NCBI GenBank assembly: GCA_017456105.1
Contig: JAFTKA010000010.1
Location: forward strand, 163,441-227,440
From: Oscillospiraceae bacterium
GTDB lineage: Bacteria; Bacillota_A; Clostridia; Oscillospirales; Oscillospiraceae
Direction: 5' to 3'
Length of the DNA: 64,000 nucleotides
Positions 34,072 to 42,236 of this stretch are shown piece after piece. Made by a program: the position numbers and the translations under genes. How positions within the stretch are numbered: position 1 is the stretch's first letter; every line of letters starts with the position of its first letter. Below the pieces are notes generated by a model. It had not been told where the DNA came from. It searched no databases and saw nothing but the letters and a program-made list of their open reading frames with translations.

Positions 34072-34221
34072 TTATGCCTTCCGCAGAACAAAAAAGCCCA
34101 CACCCAACAGTCCGAAGCCGAAGCAGTGGCACAGAAAACCGCCCGACAGCCACAAACCCACCAGTACACCAAAACCGAAGGCCATCAGGGTCAGACCCCA
34201 AAGCTGATTGTATCTGCACAT
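34072..34221 (-). CDS. 49-residue hydrophobic peptide starting MCRYNQLWG
   Basis: ATG 34221 follows AGGGGGTG with fitting spacing. The product is almost wholly hydrophobic, with two helices rich in Gly, Leu, Phe and Cys (GFGVLVGLWLSGG and FGFGLLGVGFFVL), ending LRKA. Small proteins with this start are, as I recall, common in spore-forming clostridia; no function is known to me. It lies 46 bases upstream of the SPOCS gene on the same strand. Upstream is CATAGACT, which fits the -10 of mother-cell sporulation sigma factors (CATANNNT), but the -35 is unclear. Confidence 0.65.
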   Translation of the reverse strand: MCRYNQLWGLTLMAFGFGVLVGLWLSGGFLCHCFGFGLLGVGFFVLRKA

Positions 34222-34264
34222 ATAAACACCCCCTGCAGCAAGTCTATGCCGAAAAAAATAATTG

Positions 34265-34293
34265 TTTCCAAATAGCACTATATATGTTATACT
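34265..34293 (+). promoter_or_regulatory. Probable sigma-A promoter of the WYL regulator
   Basis: TTTCCA (34265-34270), 17 bases, then TATACT (34288-34293), 22 bases before the start codon. Confidence 0.6.
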
Positions 34294-34315
34294 ATGGGAA
34301 AGGAGGAGGTTTTTT

Positions 34316-35293
34316 ATGCCAAAATCCGACAACCAAAAGCTAAAAATACTGTATATTCTAGACTTTTTAGAGAAAAACTCCCACGAGGCATACCCCGTGA
34401 GAGCAGCGGATATTATTGCACATCTGGATCGTCAGCATGGGATCCGCTGTGATCGGAAGACTGTCTATTCGGATATAGCCGCATTGCAGGAATATGGTGT
34501 GGACATTATCTCCCTGCCCGGCAAAAACGGCGGCTACTATATCGGCTCAAGAAATTTTGAGCTGCCGGAGCTGAAGCTGCTTATCGATGCAGTGCAGTCC
34601 AGCCGCTACCTAACGGAAAAGAAATCCCGGGAGCTGATCGAAAAGCTCTGTGCTCAGTGTAACGAGCAGGACGCCAAGCTGATCCGCCGAAACGTTGTGG
34701 TTGCCGGCCGGGTCAAGAGCATGAATGAGTCCATCTACTACAATGTGGACGCAATTCAGGAGGCCATCAGCCAAAACCGGAAGATCACCTTCCGTTACTT
34801 TGACTGGGACTTTGGGGGCAAACGAAAATACCGCGACAGAGCCTACGAGGCCAGTCCCTACGGTCTGTGTCAGGATCACGAAAACTGCTATCTTCTGGCA
34901 CTTTCGGACCGCCACGGCATCACTGCCTACAGGGTGGACCGAATGACGGATATTGAAACCACTCCGGATCATCGGGCCCCCTGCCCGGAGCTGGCAGGCC
35001 AAGCTCTGAACGAGCACGCCAACCGGCTGTTCCAGATGTACTCGGGCGATATGGAGCAGGTCAAGCTCCGTTTCCACAAAAGTCTTCTGAACGTGGCGGT
35101 GGATCGCTTCGGCAGAGATATTATGCTGATCCCCGACGGCGAGGACTATTTCAATTTTACCGTACCTGTGGTGGTGTCTCCCATGTTCTTAAGCTGGATC
35201 ATCGGCTTTGGGGCTAAGGCAAAGGTCCTGCACCCCCAATCGGTAGTTGAAGCCTGTAAGGCCCTGTGCCGGGAGGCTATGGAGCAGTATTAG
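34316..35293 (+). CDS. WYL-domain transcriptional regulator
   Basis: The 325-residue protein has an N-terminal helix-turn-helix (residues about 10-70, with IRCDRKTVYSDIAALQEYGV) and a WYL domain in the middle (KITFRYFDWDFGGKRKYRDR, then SPYGLCQDHENCYLLAL). WYL regulators bind small ligands or nucleic acid and control diverse stress, defence and metabolic genes. ATG 34316 follows AAAGGAGGAGG. It converges on a lipoprotein gene, with the two 3' ends overlapping by 17 bases. The target is unknown. Confidence 0.9.
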   Translation: MPKSDNQKLKILYILDFLEKNSHEAYPVRAADIIAHLDRQHGIRCDRKTVYSDIAALQEYGVDIISLPGKNGGYYIGSRNFELPELKLLIDAVQSSRYLTEKKSRELIEKLCAQCNEQDAKLIRRNVVVAGRVKSMNESIYYNVDAIQEAISQNRKITFRYFDWDFGGKRKYRDRAYEASPYGLCQDHENCYLLALSDRHGITAYRVDRMTDIETTPDHRAPCPELAGQALNEHANRLFQMYSGDMEQVKLRFHKSLLNVAVDRFGRDIMLIPDGEDYFNFTVPVVVSPMFLSWIIGFGAKAKVLHPQSVVEACKALCREAMEQY

Positions 35294-35786
35294 TTCCCTC
35301 CACCAGCTGGAACGAGGAGAACACCTCCTGCAAAGGCTCTTGCATCTGAGCCGATACAGAGGCATCGGTCATGGCAGTAAGTACATAGTGATAGCTGCCA
35401 TCGTCCAGGATACAGATCCTGCCGACCTGGGGTTCATTCTCTCCGGCCGCGGCCCAAACCGCTTCGTAACGTTTGATTTCCCCCTGACGGGACTCCATCA
35501 GCTGCAGCTCCTCCCGGGAAAAACCGGTGGCCGCAGTCAAGGTCCTATTCAGATCACCGCCTTCGGCGGTATGCACCGTTAAGGTGTACCCCTGGCAAAG
35601 GTATAAGCTGCCATATTGTTCCTTCATCACCTGCACATCGGTCTCCTCCGGCAAAACCAGAGAGACCTCCTGTAACGTCGAGCCTGCTGGCAGCAAATAC
35701 TCATCGGATACCGTCTCAAAGGTTTCTGTTGCCCCACAGCCTGTTAACAGCAAAGCAAGCAATACCAAGAACCCTAATTTTTTCAT
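35277..35786 (-). CDS. Lipoprotein, unrecognised
   Basis: The signal MKKLGFLVLLALLLTGC has a clear lipobox (LTGC, Cys17). The 150-residue mature part has no family I can name; it contains alternating beta-type segments and GRICILDDGSYHYVLTAMT, a pattern seen in small extracytoplasmic domains. It has GGAGGGATA upstream, and diverges from the DUF1294 gene. The 3' end overlaps that of the WYL gene on the other strand. Confidence 0.75.
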   Translation of the reverse strand: MKKLGFLVLLALLLTGCGATETFETVSDEYLLPAGSTLQEVSLVLPEETDVQVMKEQYGSLYLCQGYTLTVHTAEGGDLNRTLTAATGFSREELQLMESRQGEIKRYEAVWAAAGENEPQVGRICILDDGSYHYVLTAMTDASVSAQMQEPLQEVFSSFQLVEGTNTAP

Positions 35787-35812
35787 ATTATCCCTCCTGA
35801 AAGGTCATGATT

Positions 35813-36085
35813 ATGAAACTATTGTTTGTCTACCTGCTTATATTCAATGCTCTGGGTTTCGTTCTTATGCTAGCCGACAAGCGAAGAGCCAGAAGAAAAA
35901 TGTACAGAGTTCCGGAAGCCATTCTCTTTTGCGTGGCGTGTTTTGGCGGAGCTTTGGGTGTTCTTGGCGGTGTTTACGCTGCACACCACAAAACAAGACA
36001 CCCCTCCTTCACCATCGGAATTCCTGTGATCCTTGCCGTGCAGACTGTATTGGCCATTGTGTTATTTGTCATAAAGGATTCGTAG
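35813..36085 (+). CDS. DUF1294 membrane protein
   Basis: The 90-residue protein has three hydrophobic segments and the family pattern NALGFVLMLADKRRARRKMYRVPEAIL (seen as LMLADKRRARR then RVPEAIL), ending with HHKTRHPSFTIGIP. DUF1294 proteins are small membrane proteins of unknown function, often fused to cold-shock domains in other bacteria; here the domain stands alone. ATG 35813 is preferred because AAAGG lies eight bases before it; ATG 35807 is possible. Confidence 0.85.
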   Translation: MKLLFVYLLIFNALGFVLMLADKRRARRKMYRVPEAILFCVACFGGALGVLGGVYAAHHKTRHPSFTIGIPVILAVQTVLAIVLFVIKDS

Positions 36086-36119
36086 GGAGCGGATTTATCC
36101 CCTCGCTGCAAAACAAATT

Positions 36120-36156
36120 GGACGTGTTGCAAAAATGCAACACGTCCGTTTTATTT
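36120..36156. terminator. Bidirectional terminator between DUF1294 and the S41 protease
   Basis: Twelve-base arms GGACGTGTTGCA and TGCAACACGTCC around AAAA, followed by TTTTATTT on the plus strand and AATTTGTTTT on the minus strand. A degenerate CCCTACA-type palindrome relative (GTAGGGAGCGGATTTATCC) sits just upstream, at 36083-36101. Confidence 0.85.
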
Positions 36157-37354
36157 AATCTTCTCTATCGGCACCACCGACGGTGGATACCGATTCGGTC
36201 AGCACTTTGATAGCTGCCTGCACCTGCGGATCTTCCTCCGGAGGCAGGATCCCGGCATAGATCCTCAGTGCCATTTCCTCATCTACCTTTACCAAAACCT
36301 CCGGCTTCAAGCCGCCCACCTCTGTCAGACTAACGCCATTGGGTGTAAAATACTTGCCTGTGGACAGATTTACCGCTGAGCCGTCGATCAGCTGGATCGT
36401 CTGCTGATAGTAGCCCTTGCCAGTGGTGTTCTCACCTACCAGCACCGCCCAATCATATTCCTGCAAAGCGGCCGCAAAAAACTCCGCCGCAGAATAGCTG
36501 TTGCCGTTGATCAGCACCGCCATCGGTACTTCCAGGCAATCGGCATCGGATCGGTCGATCTCCTCTCCACCGGAATAGTCCACCGTTTTCAGCAATACGC
36601 CCTCCGGCAGCAAATAGTCCAAAAGCTTGATAAGCTCCGAAAGATACCCGCCGGGGTTGTTCCGAACATCAAAGATAAGTGCGGTTGCACCCTGCTCCAA
36701 CAGTTCTTCGATGGCCGCAGTGCTTTCCGCGGCACATTTGCTGTTAAAGTTCTCGATGGTTACAAGACCCACGTTCCCGGGCAGCATCGTTCCCACCGCC
36801 ACGGCCATATCGATCACCTGTCTGCGTACCGTAAAGTTGAGAGTCTCCTCACCCCGCAGCACAGAGATCTCCACCTCCGTGCCCGGTTCGCCCCGGATCA
36901 GGTCTCCGGCGGCATTGATGTCTAAGCCGGTAACGTCCTGACCGGCAGCGGCGATCAGAATATCCCCCGCCTGAATGCCAGCAGTTTCCGCAGAACTACC
37001 CTGCTCTACCTTTAGAATGTCGATACCCTTTTCGTCCTCACGGGCAGATACGGTAATGCCGATGCCCACATAGGTATTGTTCTTCCTGTGCTGAGCGTCC
37101 TCGTATTCCTGAGCGGTCATATAATAGCTCCACCGATCCCCGATGGCGTCCACCATGGCTGCAGCGGCAGCGTCCTCCATGGCTTCTGTATCAGCCTCCC
37201 CAATGAATTGGTTCTCAATCACCATGGATAGCTGCGAGAGCTTTCCCGTCCCCTGTCTGTAGAAGAAAAACAGCGTCATGGTGGAGGCCAGCACCGCCAC
37301 CAGCAGGTACGACAAGGTCCGCAGTATGAACTTCTTTACGCCCGATGTTTCCAC
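36155..37354 (-). CDS. S41-family C-terminal processing peptidase
   Basis: The 399-residue protein has an N-terminal membrane anchor (about residues 10-32), a PDZ domain (DEKGIDILKVEQGSSAETAG) and the S41 protease core with the catalytic serine in NGNSYSAAEFFAAAL and lysine in GENTTGKGYYQ. It acts outside the membrane, probably on peptidoglycan-associated or envelope proteins. GTG 37354 has GAGGTG five bases upstream; the longer frame to 37420 has no good site. It lies downstream of the M23 hydrolase and ftsEX, a grouping typical of CtpA/CtpB in Firmicutes. Confidence 0.92.
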   Translation of the reverse strand: METSGVKKFILRTLSYLLVAVLASTMTLFFFYRQGTGKLSQLSMVIENQFIGEADTEAMEDAAAAAMVDAIGDRWSYYMTAQEYEDAQHRKNNTYVGIGITVSAREDEKGIDILKVEQGSSAETAGIQAGDILIAAAGQDVTGLDINAAGDLIRGEPGTEVEISVLRGEETLNFTVRRQVIDMAVAVGTMLPGNVGLVTIENFNSKCAAESTAAIEELLEQGATALIFDVRNNPGGYLSELIKLLDYLLPEGVLLKTVDYSGGEEIDRSDADCLEVPMAVLINGNSYSAAEFFAAALQEYDWAVLVGENTTGKGYYQQTIQLIDGSAVNLSTGKYFTPNGVSLTEVGGLKPEVLVKVDEEMALRIYAGILPPEEDPQVQAAIKVLTESVSTVGGADRED

Positions 37355-37471
37355 AATATCACCTCGATAACAGTATATTGCCCAAATTGCAGAGGTCAAT
37401 AATGCCGCCAAGACAAGCAACTCGACCCCGAAGTGTATATGGATACTCGAGAGGGGAGAGTTGCGCAGTAA

Positions 37472-37572
37472 GTCAAAATGCCTTGCGTAGCAAGGTTATT
37501 TATACCTCGACCGTCAAGAATCAATGATTTTTGCCACCTTCCCCCCAAGGAGAAGGTTTATCGCATTTTGAC
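37472..37572. repeat. 101-base MITE-like element with terminal inverted repeats
   Basis: Perfect 10-base ends GTCAAAATGC and GCATTTTGAC. Inside are CTTGCGTAGCAAGG and CCTTCCCCCCAAGGAGAAGG hairpins. It has no coding capacity. It sits in the 279-base gap between the S41 and M23 genes, in which I see no gene. Confidence 0.5.
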
Positions 37573-37598
37573 GGTTGGTGGCATTAGTGAACCTCTGA

Positions 37599-37630
37599 AA
37601 AACCCACAGCCCCCAGAGGGCTGTGGGTTT
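37599..37630. terminator. Terminator of the M23 peptidase gene
   Basis: Arms AAACCCACAGCCC and GGGCTGTGGGTTT around a CCAGA loop, with TTTTTC on the minus strand, just beyond the stop at 37634. Confidence 0.88.
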
Positions 37631-37633
37631 TTG

Positions 37634-38902
37634 TCAGATCTTAATGTAGTTGGCAGGGTTCACAGAAGAACCGTTATAGTAAATGCCAAAATGCAGGTGG
37701 GGTCCGGTAGATGCTCCAGTAGATCCGCAGTAACCGATCACCTGGCCGGCATAGACATACTGACCGGCATATACCACATACCGGGTCATATGCATATAGA
37801 TGGAGCTAAATCCGTCCTTGTGGTTGATGGAAACGTAGTTGCCTGCACCGCCTGCCTCATAGGACGCGGTGGTTACCACGCCGGAACGGGTGGCATAAAT
37901 AGGCGTGCCGCTGGGTGCTGCCAGATCCACGCCGTGGTGGAATCTCTGACCGCCGTAAACCGGGTGATCACGCCAGCCGTAGGCACTGGTAAAGGCCGTA
38001 TAGCTGATGGGTACCAGCCAGTCAACACCGGCAACCGTATTGCTGGTGCCGGCGTTACCGCCGGAATAATTAGGCTTCTGCTGTTGCTGCATCTGAGCCA
38101 GGTACTCTTTATATTCCCGATCCTTGGCAGCGTCATACTGCTCTTCCTTTTCCAGGATCTGCTCCTTCAGCGTTGCACTGTCGTGAAGGGATTCACTCAC
38201 CATGGCCTCGAATTCCAGACCTCTTTCTGCCAGCTGAGCCAACAGTTTATCGGCCTCGGCACGCTTTTCTTCCAGCTTCTTCTGGGATTCTGCCAGCTCT
38301 GCCTTGGTTGCTTCCAGGGAGGTCTTTTCTGCCTCCAGGCCGGCTTTGGCCTCCGCCACATCGGCAATTGCCTGATTCATTTCGCTCATGAGGTTGCGGT
38401 CAGCTGCCTGAATCTGCCGGACGATCTTCAACCTGTCCAACAGATCACTGAAGCTGTTGGCATCAAAGATCACCGCCCAGTAGGACAGCTTTCCGTTTTT
38501 CTCCATAGCCCGGATCCGCTCGGCATTCTGCACCTGCAGCTCAGCCAGGCGGGCTTCCGTTTTATCCAGCTCGTCCTGCTTATCTGCGATCAGGTTATTG
38601 TAGGCGGTCAGCTGGTCATTGATGTTATCGATCTGCTGATACATCAGGGTGATCTCCTGATCGATCACATTTTTCTGATTGACCATTGCCTGCATTTCGC
38701 CCTTGTGATCGGCAAGCTGCTTTTGCAGAGCTTTCAGTTCTTTATCAATTTTGGCCTTTTCTTCTTCCAGGTCGTTTAATTCGTTTTTGATGGCAGCGGA
38801 GCTTTTTGCAGCACTGACCTCCATGGGTCTATCGTTTACAAAAATGCCTGCCAGCAATGCGATCGCCAGGAATCCGGAAAGGACTCTTTTGCGTATGTTC
38901 AT
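37634..38902 (-). CDS. M23-family murein hydrolase with coiled coil (EnvC-like)
   Basis: The 422-residue protein has an N-terminal signal/anchor (about residues 5-25), a long coiled coil (about 30-270, heavy in Lys, Glu, Gln) and a C-terminal LytM/M23 domain with the zinc motifs HHGVDLAAP and PHLHFGIY. In Firmicutes such hydrolases are activated outside the cell by FtsEX, whose genes lie directly upstream. The zinc ligands appear intact, so it may cut peptidoglycan itself rather than only activate others. The coiled coil would contact the FtsX extracellular loop. Confidence 0.93.
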   Translation of the reverse strand: MNIRKRVLSGFLAIALLAGIFVNDRPMEVSAAKSSAAIKNELNDLEEEKAKIDKELKALQKQLADHKGEMQAMVNQKNVIDQEITLMYQQIDNINDQLTAYNNLIADKQDELDKTEARLAELQVQNAERIRAMEKNGKLSYWAVIFDANSFSDLLDRLKIVRQIQAADRNLMSEMNQAIADVAEAKAGLEAEKTSLEATKAELAESQKKLEEKRAEADKLLAQLAERGLEFEAMVSESLHDSATLKEQILEKEEQYDAAKDREYKEYLAQMQQQQKPNYSGGNAGTSNTVAGVDWLVPISYTAFTSAYGWRDHPVYGGQRFHHGVDLAAPSGTPIYATRSGVVTTASYEAGGAGNYVSINHKDGFSSIYMHMTRYVVYAGQYVYAGQVIGYCGSTGASTGPHLHFGIYYNGSSVNPANYIKI

Positions 38903-38912
38903 AGATTACTCC

Positions 38913-39017
38913 TTAAACAAAGTACATAATCGTACTGGCCACCAGGCCCAGCAGCAAAACCGCTGCCATAACACCTGCCAAAATAGCAGTCATCTTCTTC
39001 TGCGTTTTCTTTTTCAT
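38913..39017 (-). CDS. 34-residue membrane peptide between ftsX and the M23 gene
   Basis: ATG 39017 follows GGAGGGATTCCT. The product is MKKKTQKKMTAILAGVMAAV then a hydrophobic helix ending in TIMYFV and TAA, a basic head with one membrane span. It resembles the very short DUF4044-type peptides as I remember them, though I cannot confirm this. Lying within the ftsEX-M23 unit, it may be a small partner of that complex; this is inference. It falls below common gene-calling length limits and is easily missed. Confidence 0.6.
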   Translation of the reverse strand: MKKKTQKKMTAILAGVMAAVLLLGLVASTIMYFV

Positions 39018-39032
39018 AGGAATCCCTCCAAA

Positions 39033-39905
39033 TTATACGTCCATAAACTTCCGAATGGAAGTCCAGCTTCCCACAACACCAACGAACAGACCGGCTGCTG
39101 CGAAGGTTGCGATCATGGGACCCAGCAGATCCGTAAAGGATACAAGCTTCAGCCAACCCATAGAAATCTGGGACGCCAGCGTATCATACAAAAGCCACTC
39201 CAGGCCAAAGGCCAGGCAGGCACTGAACATACCCAGAATAAAGCCTTCCACCACAAAGGGCAGGCGGATAAAGCCATTGGTAGCACCCACCATTTTCATG
39301 ATGGAGATCTCTTCCTTCCGGTCATACATAGCAAGCTTGACCGTATTGGAAATGATCAGCAAGCTCACCACCAGCAAAATGCCGATGAGCACCAGGGAAA
39401 GGACTCTGACTGCGTCTTCCAGTGCAGAAAAGTTCTCTGCCATCTCGTGAGAAGCCTTCACTTCCGACACGCCGGGGACATTCTTGATCGCCTCGACGGT
39501 CTGATCCAACAGGTGGTTGTCCTTCAGGGTAACCTCCACACGGTGCTCCAAAATTCCGGCACCCACACCGGCAAATTCATCGGGATCTTCCTGATCCGCC
39601 AAGAAGTCCTTCCAGGCGACCTCCCGGTCCACAAACACAGCCTCACTGATGTTATCCAGCCGGCGAATATTGGTTTCGATGCTGGAGGCCTTGTCATCGG
39701 GATATTCCATATCGATATAGGCAATGACCTGATTGGTCTTATTCAAGTCATTGACAATGATATTCGCATTATAAACTATGCTGGAAACAAAACCAACCAC
39801 CAGCAGACAGGCCACCGTAACACACACGGCGGCAAAGGACATAAAGCCGTGGAGGAAAATACCACGAATGCCCTCTTTGATCAAATATCCTTTATTGCCT
39901 TTCAT
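39033..39905 (-). CDS. ftsX: Cell-division ABC transporter permease FtsX
   Basis: FtsX is the membrane part of FtsEX, which couples ATP hydrolysis to peptidoglycan hydrolase activation. The 290-residue protein has a first transmembrane helix (about 24-46), a large extracellular loop (about 47-165) and three more helices, with the conserved MKMVGATNGFIRLPFVVEG motif before the third. This is the usual four-helix type. The start overlaps the ftsE stop by four bases. Confidence 0.96.
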   Translation of the reverse strand: MKGNKGYLIKEGIRGIFLHGFMSFAAVCVTVACLLVVGFVSSIVYNANIIVNDLNKTNQVIAYIDMEYPDDKASSIETNIRRLDNISEAVFVDREVAWKDFLADQEDPDEFAGVGAGILEHRVEVTLKDNHLLDQTVEAIKNVPGVSEVKASHEMAENFSALEDAVRVLSLVLIGILLVVSLLIISNTVKLAMYDRKEEISIMKMVGATNGFIRLPFVVEGFILGMFSACLAFGLEWLLYDTLASQISMGWLKLVSFTDLLGPMIATFAAAGLFVGVVGSWTSIRKFMDV

Positions 39906-40585
39906 AGCTTGTACCCACCTATTCCGTCGCTGACCACCAAGCCTTCGTCAATGGCGATCACTCGCTTTTCGAACCGTTCCACCAGGTCCCGTGCGTGGGT
40001 AACAACCAAAAGGGTCGTACCCAGATTATTGATCTCCTGCAAAAGTGTCATAATTTCAAGGGATTTGGCAGGGTCCAGGTTACCGGTGGGCTCGTCGGCA
40101 ATGATGGTGGAGGGGTTGTTCACCAACGCTCTTGCGATGGCAAGACGCTGCTGCTCACCGCCGGACAGCTCCGTGGGGTGGCGGCGGCTCTTGGTCTCAA
40201 GTCCTACAAGCTCCAGTATGTAGGGGACACGTTCCCGAACTTCCTTTTCTCTTGCACCCACTGCCCGCATGGCAAAGGCTACATTTTCATAAACCGTCTT
40301 GGTATCGATCAGGCGGAAATCCTGAAACACGACGCCGACAGTGCGACGCAGGTAAGGGATCTCACGCTTGCGAATCCGCTCCAAAGAATAGCCGTTCACA
40401 TGGACTGTGCCGCTGGTGGGCTTCAGTTCTCCTGTGATCAGCTTGATAATGGTGGATTTACCGGAACCGGAGGGGCCAACCAAAAAGGCAAACTCTCCGT
40501 CTTCAATTTGCATAGTGATGCCACGCAAAGCGTGCGTGCCTACGGAATAGGACTTAGTAACATCAGTAAATTCAATCATGGCCAT
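39902..40585 (-). CDS. ftsE: Cell-division ATP-binding protein FtsE
   Basis: FtsE is the ATPase of the FtsEX complex. The 227-residue protein has Walker A GPSGSGKST, signature LSGGEQQRLAIARAL, Walker B TIIADEPTGNLDP and the switch histidine in VVTHARDLVE. Starts at ATG 40585 (MAMIEFTDV) behind GGAG; ATG 40579 is the alternative. It is first in an envelope operon of ftsE, ftsX, a short peptide, an M23 hydrolase and perhaps the S41 protease, under a perfect-spacing promoter. Confidence 0.97.
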   Translation of the reverse strand: MAMIEFTDVTKSYSVGTHALRGITMQIEDGEFAFLVGPSGSGKSTIIKLITGELKPTSGTVHVNGYSLERIRKREIPYLRRTVGVVFQDFRLIDTKTVYENVAFAMRAVGAREKEVRERVPYILELVGLETKSRRHPTELSGGEQQRLAIARALVNNPSTIIADEPTGNLDPAKSLEIMTLLQEINNLGTTLLVVTHARDLVERFEKRVIAIDEGLVVSDGIGGYKL

Positions 40586-40612
40586 TTTTCTCCAAAATGA
40601 TAGTGTAACCAA

Positions 40613-40641
40613 ATTGTAACACATTTCAGGTTTTATGTCAA
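40613..40641 (-). promoter_or_regulatory. Sigma-A promoter of ftsEX
   Basis: On the minus strand TTGACA (40636-40641), 17 bases, then TACAAT (40613-40618). Confidence 0.88.
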
Positions 40642-40736
40642 TCAGCCCAGGGCTGAAAAATACTGGAAAACCGCAATTACGGCAATTTGCCCAAAACTCT
40701 CCCCGGTTTTTGTCGATTTTGCGAATAACGCAAACC

Positions 40737-40766
40737 TTGCGACCCACTCACCGTCAATGGTATAAT
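40737..40766 (+). promoter_or_regulatory. Extended -10 promoter of the lipoprotein pair
   Basis: TTGCGA (40737-40742), 18 bases, then TATAAT (40761-40766) preceded by TGG, an extended -10. Confidence 0.65.
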
Positions 40767-40818
40767 GTAATTGAAAGAGCCGACCCTCCGCCCTGCCCCT
40801 ACAGAAAAAGGTGATCTT

Positions 40819-41493
40819 ATGAAGTATAAAATTCCTGCATTGCTGCTCGTTATTTGTCTGTTGGCAGGCTGCTCCGCACCAGCCGGCCGGGGAAGGTTTT
40901 ATTTTGATCCGGAGAAGGTCGTAAACAGCATAGAGCCGGAAAGAAGTATTCCTTATTCTCTTTCGGAGCTGGAGCAAATGACAAAGTACGAATATAACAG
41001 CAGCGAATTAAAGCCCACTGCGGTGATCTTCCAGTGCGTTGTCAGCGGACCCAGCATCAACCGTTTGCCCCCTCCCCCTGAGGAACGGGACCCGAGTGTT
41101 GCTTACGCTACGGAACACGTTCTAACCCCCGTAACCATTACCAAGATTCTCTATGCCGGGGAGGACGTATATCTGACCGTGGGCAAGGACTATTACGTAG
41201 CTGAGCCTTTTCGCTATATCTCCGAAGAAGACCCGATCAATTTGGAGTATTACGATTACGGAACAGCCGTCCTATACGGCTATTCCCCTATGCAAAAATA
41301 CCATACCTATTTGGTATTTGGAAAGTATGAACACAACCAAGCCTTTAATTATCAAGGCCAAAAGGTAATCGGTCCTGTAGCTTTTGAGGGAGTTATGTGC
41401 ATTGGCGATCAAAGCCGTGCCAAAGCTGTTACCCCAACAGCAAATGATAATTATTGGAAAATTTGGAAAGAAGCCATGGCAAAATACCGCTGA
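40819..41493 (+). CDS. Lipoprotein, unrecognised
   Basis: The signal MKYKIPALLLVICLLAGC has a clear lipobox (Cys18). The 224-residue protein has no family I know; its mature part is rich in Tyr, Pro and Asp, with beta-type segments (VTITKILYAGEDVYLTVGKDYYVAE). The start follows AAAAGGTGATC and an extended -10 promoter. It is followed by a second lipoprotein gene 56 bases on, probably in the same transcript. Confidence 0.75.
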   Translation: MKYKIPALLLVICLLAGCSAPAGRGRFYFDPEKVVNSIEPERSIPYSLSELEQMTKYEYNSSELKPTAVIFQCVVSGPSINRLPPPPEERDPSVAYATEHVLTPVTITKILYAGEDVYLTVGKDYYVAEPFRYISEEDPINLEYYDYGTAVLYGYSPMQKYHTYLVFGKYEHNQAFNYQGQKVIGPVAFEGVMCIGDQSRAKAVTPTANDNYWKIWKEAMAKYR

Positions 41494-41549
41494 CCCCAAC
41501 CACAAGTAGCATTCGCAGCAACCCGCCCGCTCTTGAGAGGAGGCCTACT

Positions 41550-42170
41550 ATGAAACGTTATTTGACCGTCATTTTATGTATTGTGCTTGTTTTCCTGCTT
41601 TGGGGGTGCAAACAGAAAACCACTCCCCTGACCCAAGACGAGCTGGAGTGGTTCGGTACGGAATTCTTCGCCGACATAGAAGATATAGAAGAAGAGGTGC
41701 AGGTCTTCAATATCCGCAATATGTTTTTGCGTTGCGAGTTTGATGCCCCGGAAAACATCGATTATGAGGTCGTTTTCCGGGAGGGTCTGGGAGAATACGA
41801 TGCCGTTACACAGGCAGAGATCGACCTGTATATTCGCACTACCGGTAACGATATCGGATCGAATTATGCCAAGATTTCCAAGGAAGATATGATCACCGTT
41901 TTTCAAGCCAATACCGGCCTGCACCCAGATGAGACCTTAAAGATTGGACTGGATAAGCTGGTGTATCTTGCCGAATACGATGCCTATTACCACGGCCACG
42001 GCGGCATTGCCTATGGATTTTATAACATTCAGTCCGGTGAACGGGCCGCAAACGGTACTGTGAAACTTTATTACCGGGCATTAAGAACCGGTCATAACCC
42101 CCTCTGGTGCGTTACCTTAAAACCCGCCGGAGACACCTACCATTTCGTCTCCAACCTGCCTGCAGAATAA
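41550..42170 (+). CDS. Lipoprotein, short paralogue of the protein at 56636
   Basis: The 206-residue protein starts MKRYLTVILCIVLVFLLWGC (Cys20 as the lipidation site). From about residue 27 to the end it aligns closely with the last 180 residues of the 535-residue lipoprotein at 56636-58243: shared blocks include FNIRNMFLRCEF, GLGEYDAV, TLKVGLDKLVYL-like and YHFVSNLP. The ribosome binding region (AGGAGGCCT) is also alike. No named domain is evident. It lacks the roughly 320-residue middle part of the longer copy. Confidence 0.8.
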   Translation: MKRYLTVILCIVLVFLLWGCKQKTTPLTQDELEWFGTEFFADIEDIEEEVQVFNIRNMFLRCEFDAPENIDYEVVFREGLGEYDAVTQAEIDLYIRTTGNDIGSNYAKISKEDMITVFQANTGLHPDETLKIGLDKLVYLAEYDAYYHGHGGIAYGFYNIQSGERAANGTVKLYYRALRTGHNPLWCVTLKPAGDTYHFVSNLPAE

Positions 42171-42173
42171 AGC

Positions 42174-42193
42174 GGGCGATTCGTGAATCGCCC
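42174..42193. repeat. Dispersed palindrome of the CCCTACG type
   Basis: Nine-base arms GGGCGATTC and GAATCGCCC around GT, followed by CCTACG. It is related to the palindromes at 32471 and 58416. Confidence 0.55.
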
Positions 42194-42203
42194 CTACGTA
42201 CAA

Positions 42204-42236
42204 AAAAACAGGGTGCATTATGCACCCTGTTTTTTC
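42204..42236. terminator. Bidirectional terminator between the short lipoprotein and mal
   Basis: Stem CAGGGTGCA and TGCACCCTG with A- and T-runs on the two sides. A nearly identical hairpin occurs at 58511-58543. Confidence 0.88.
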
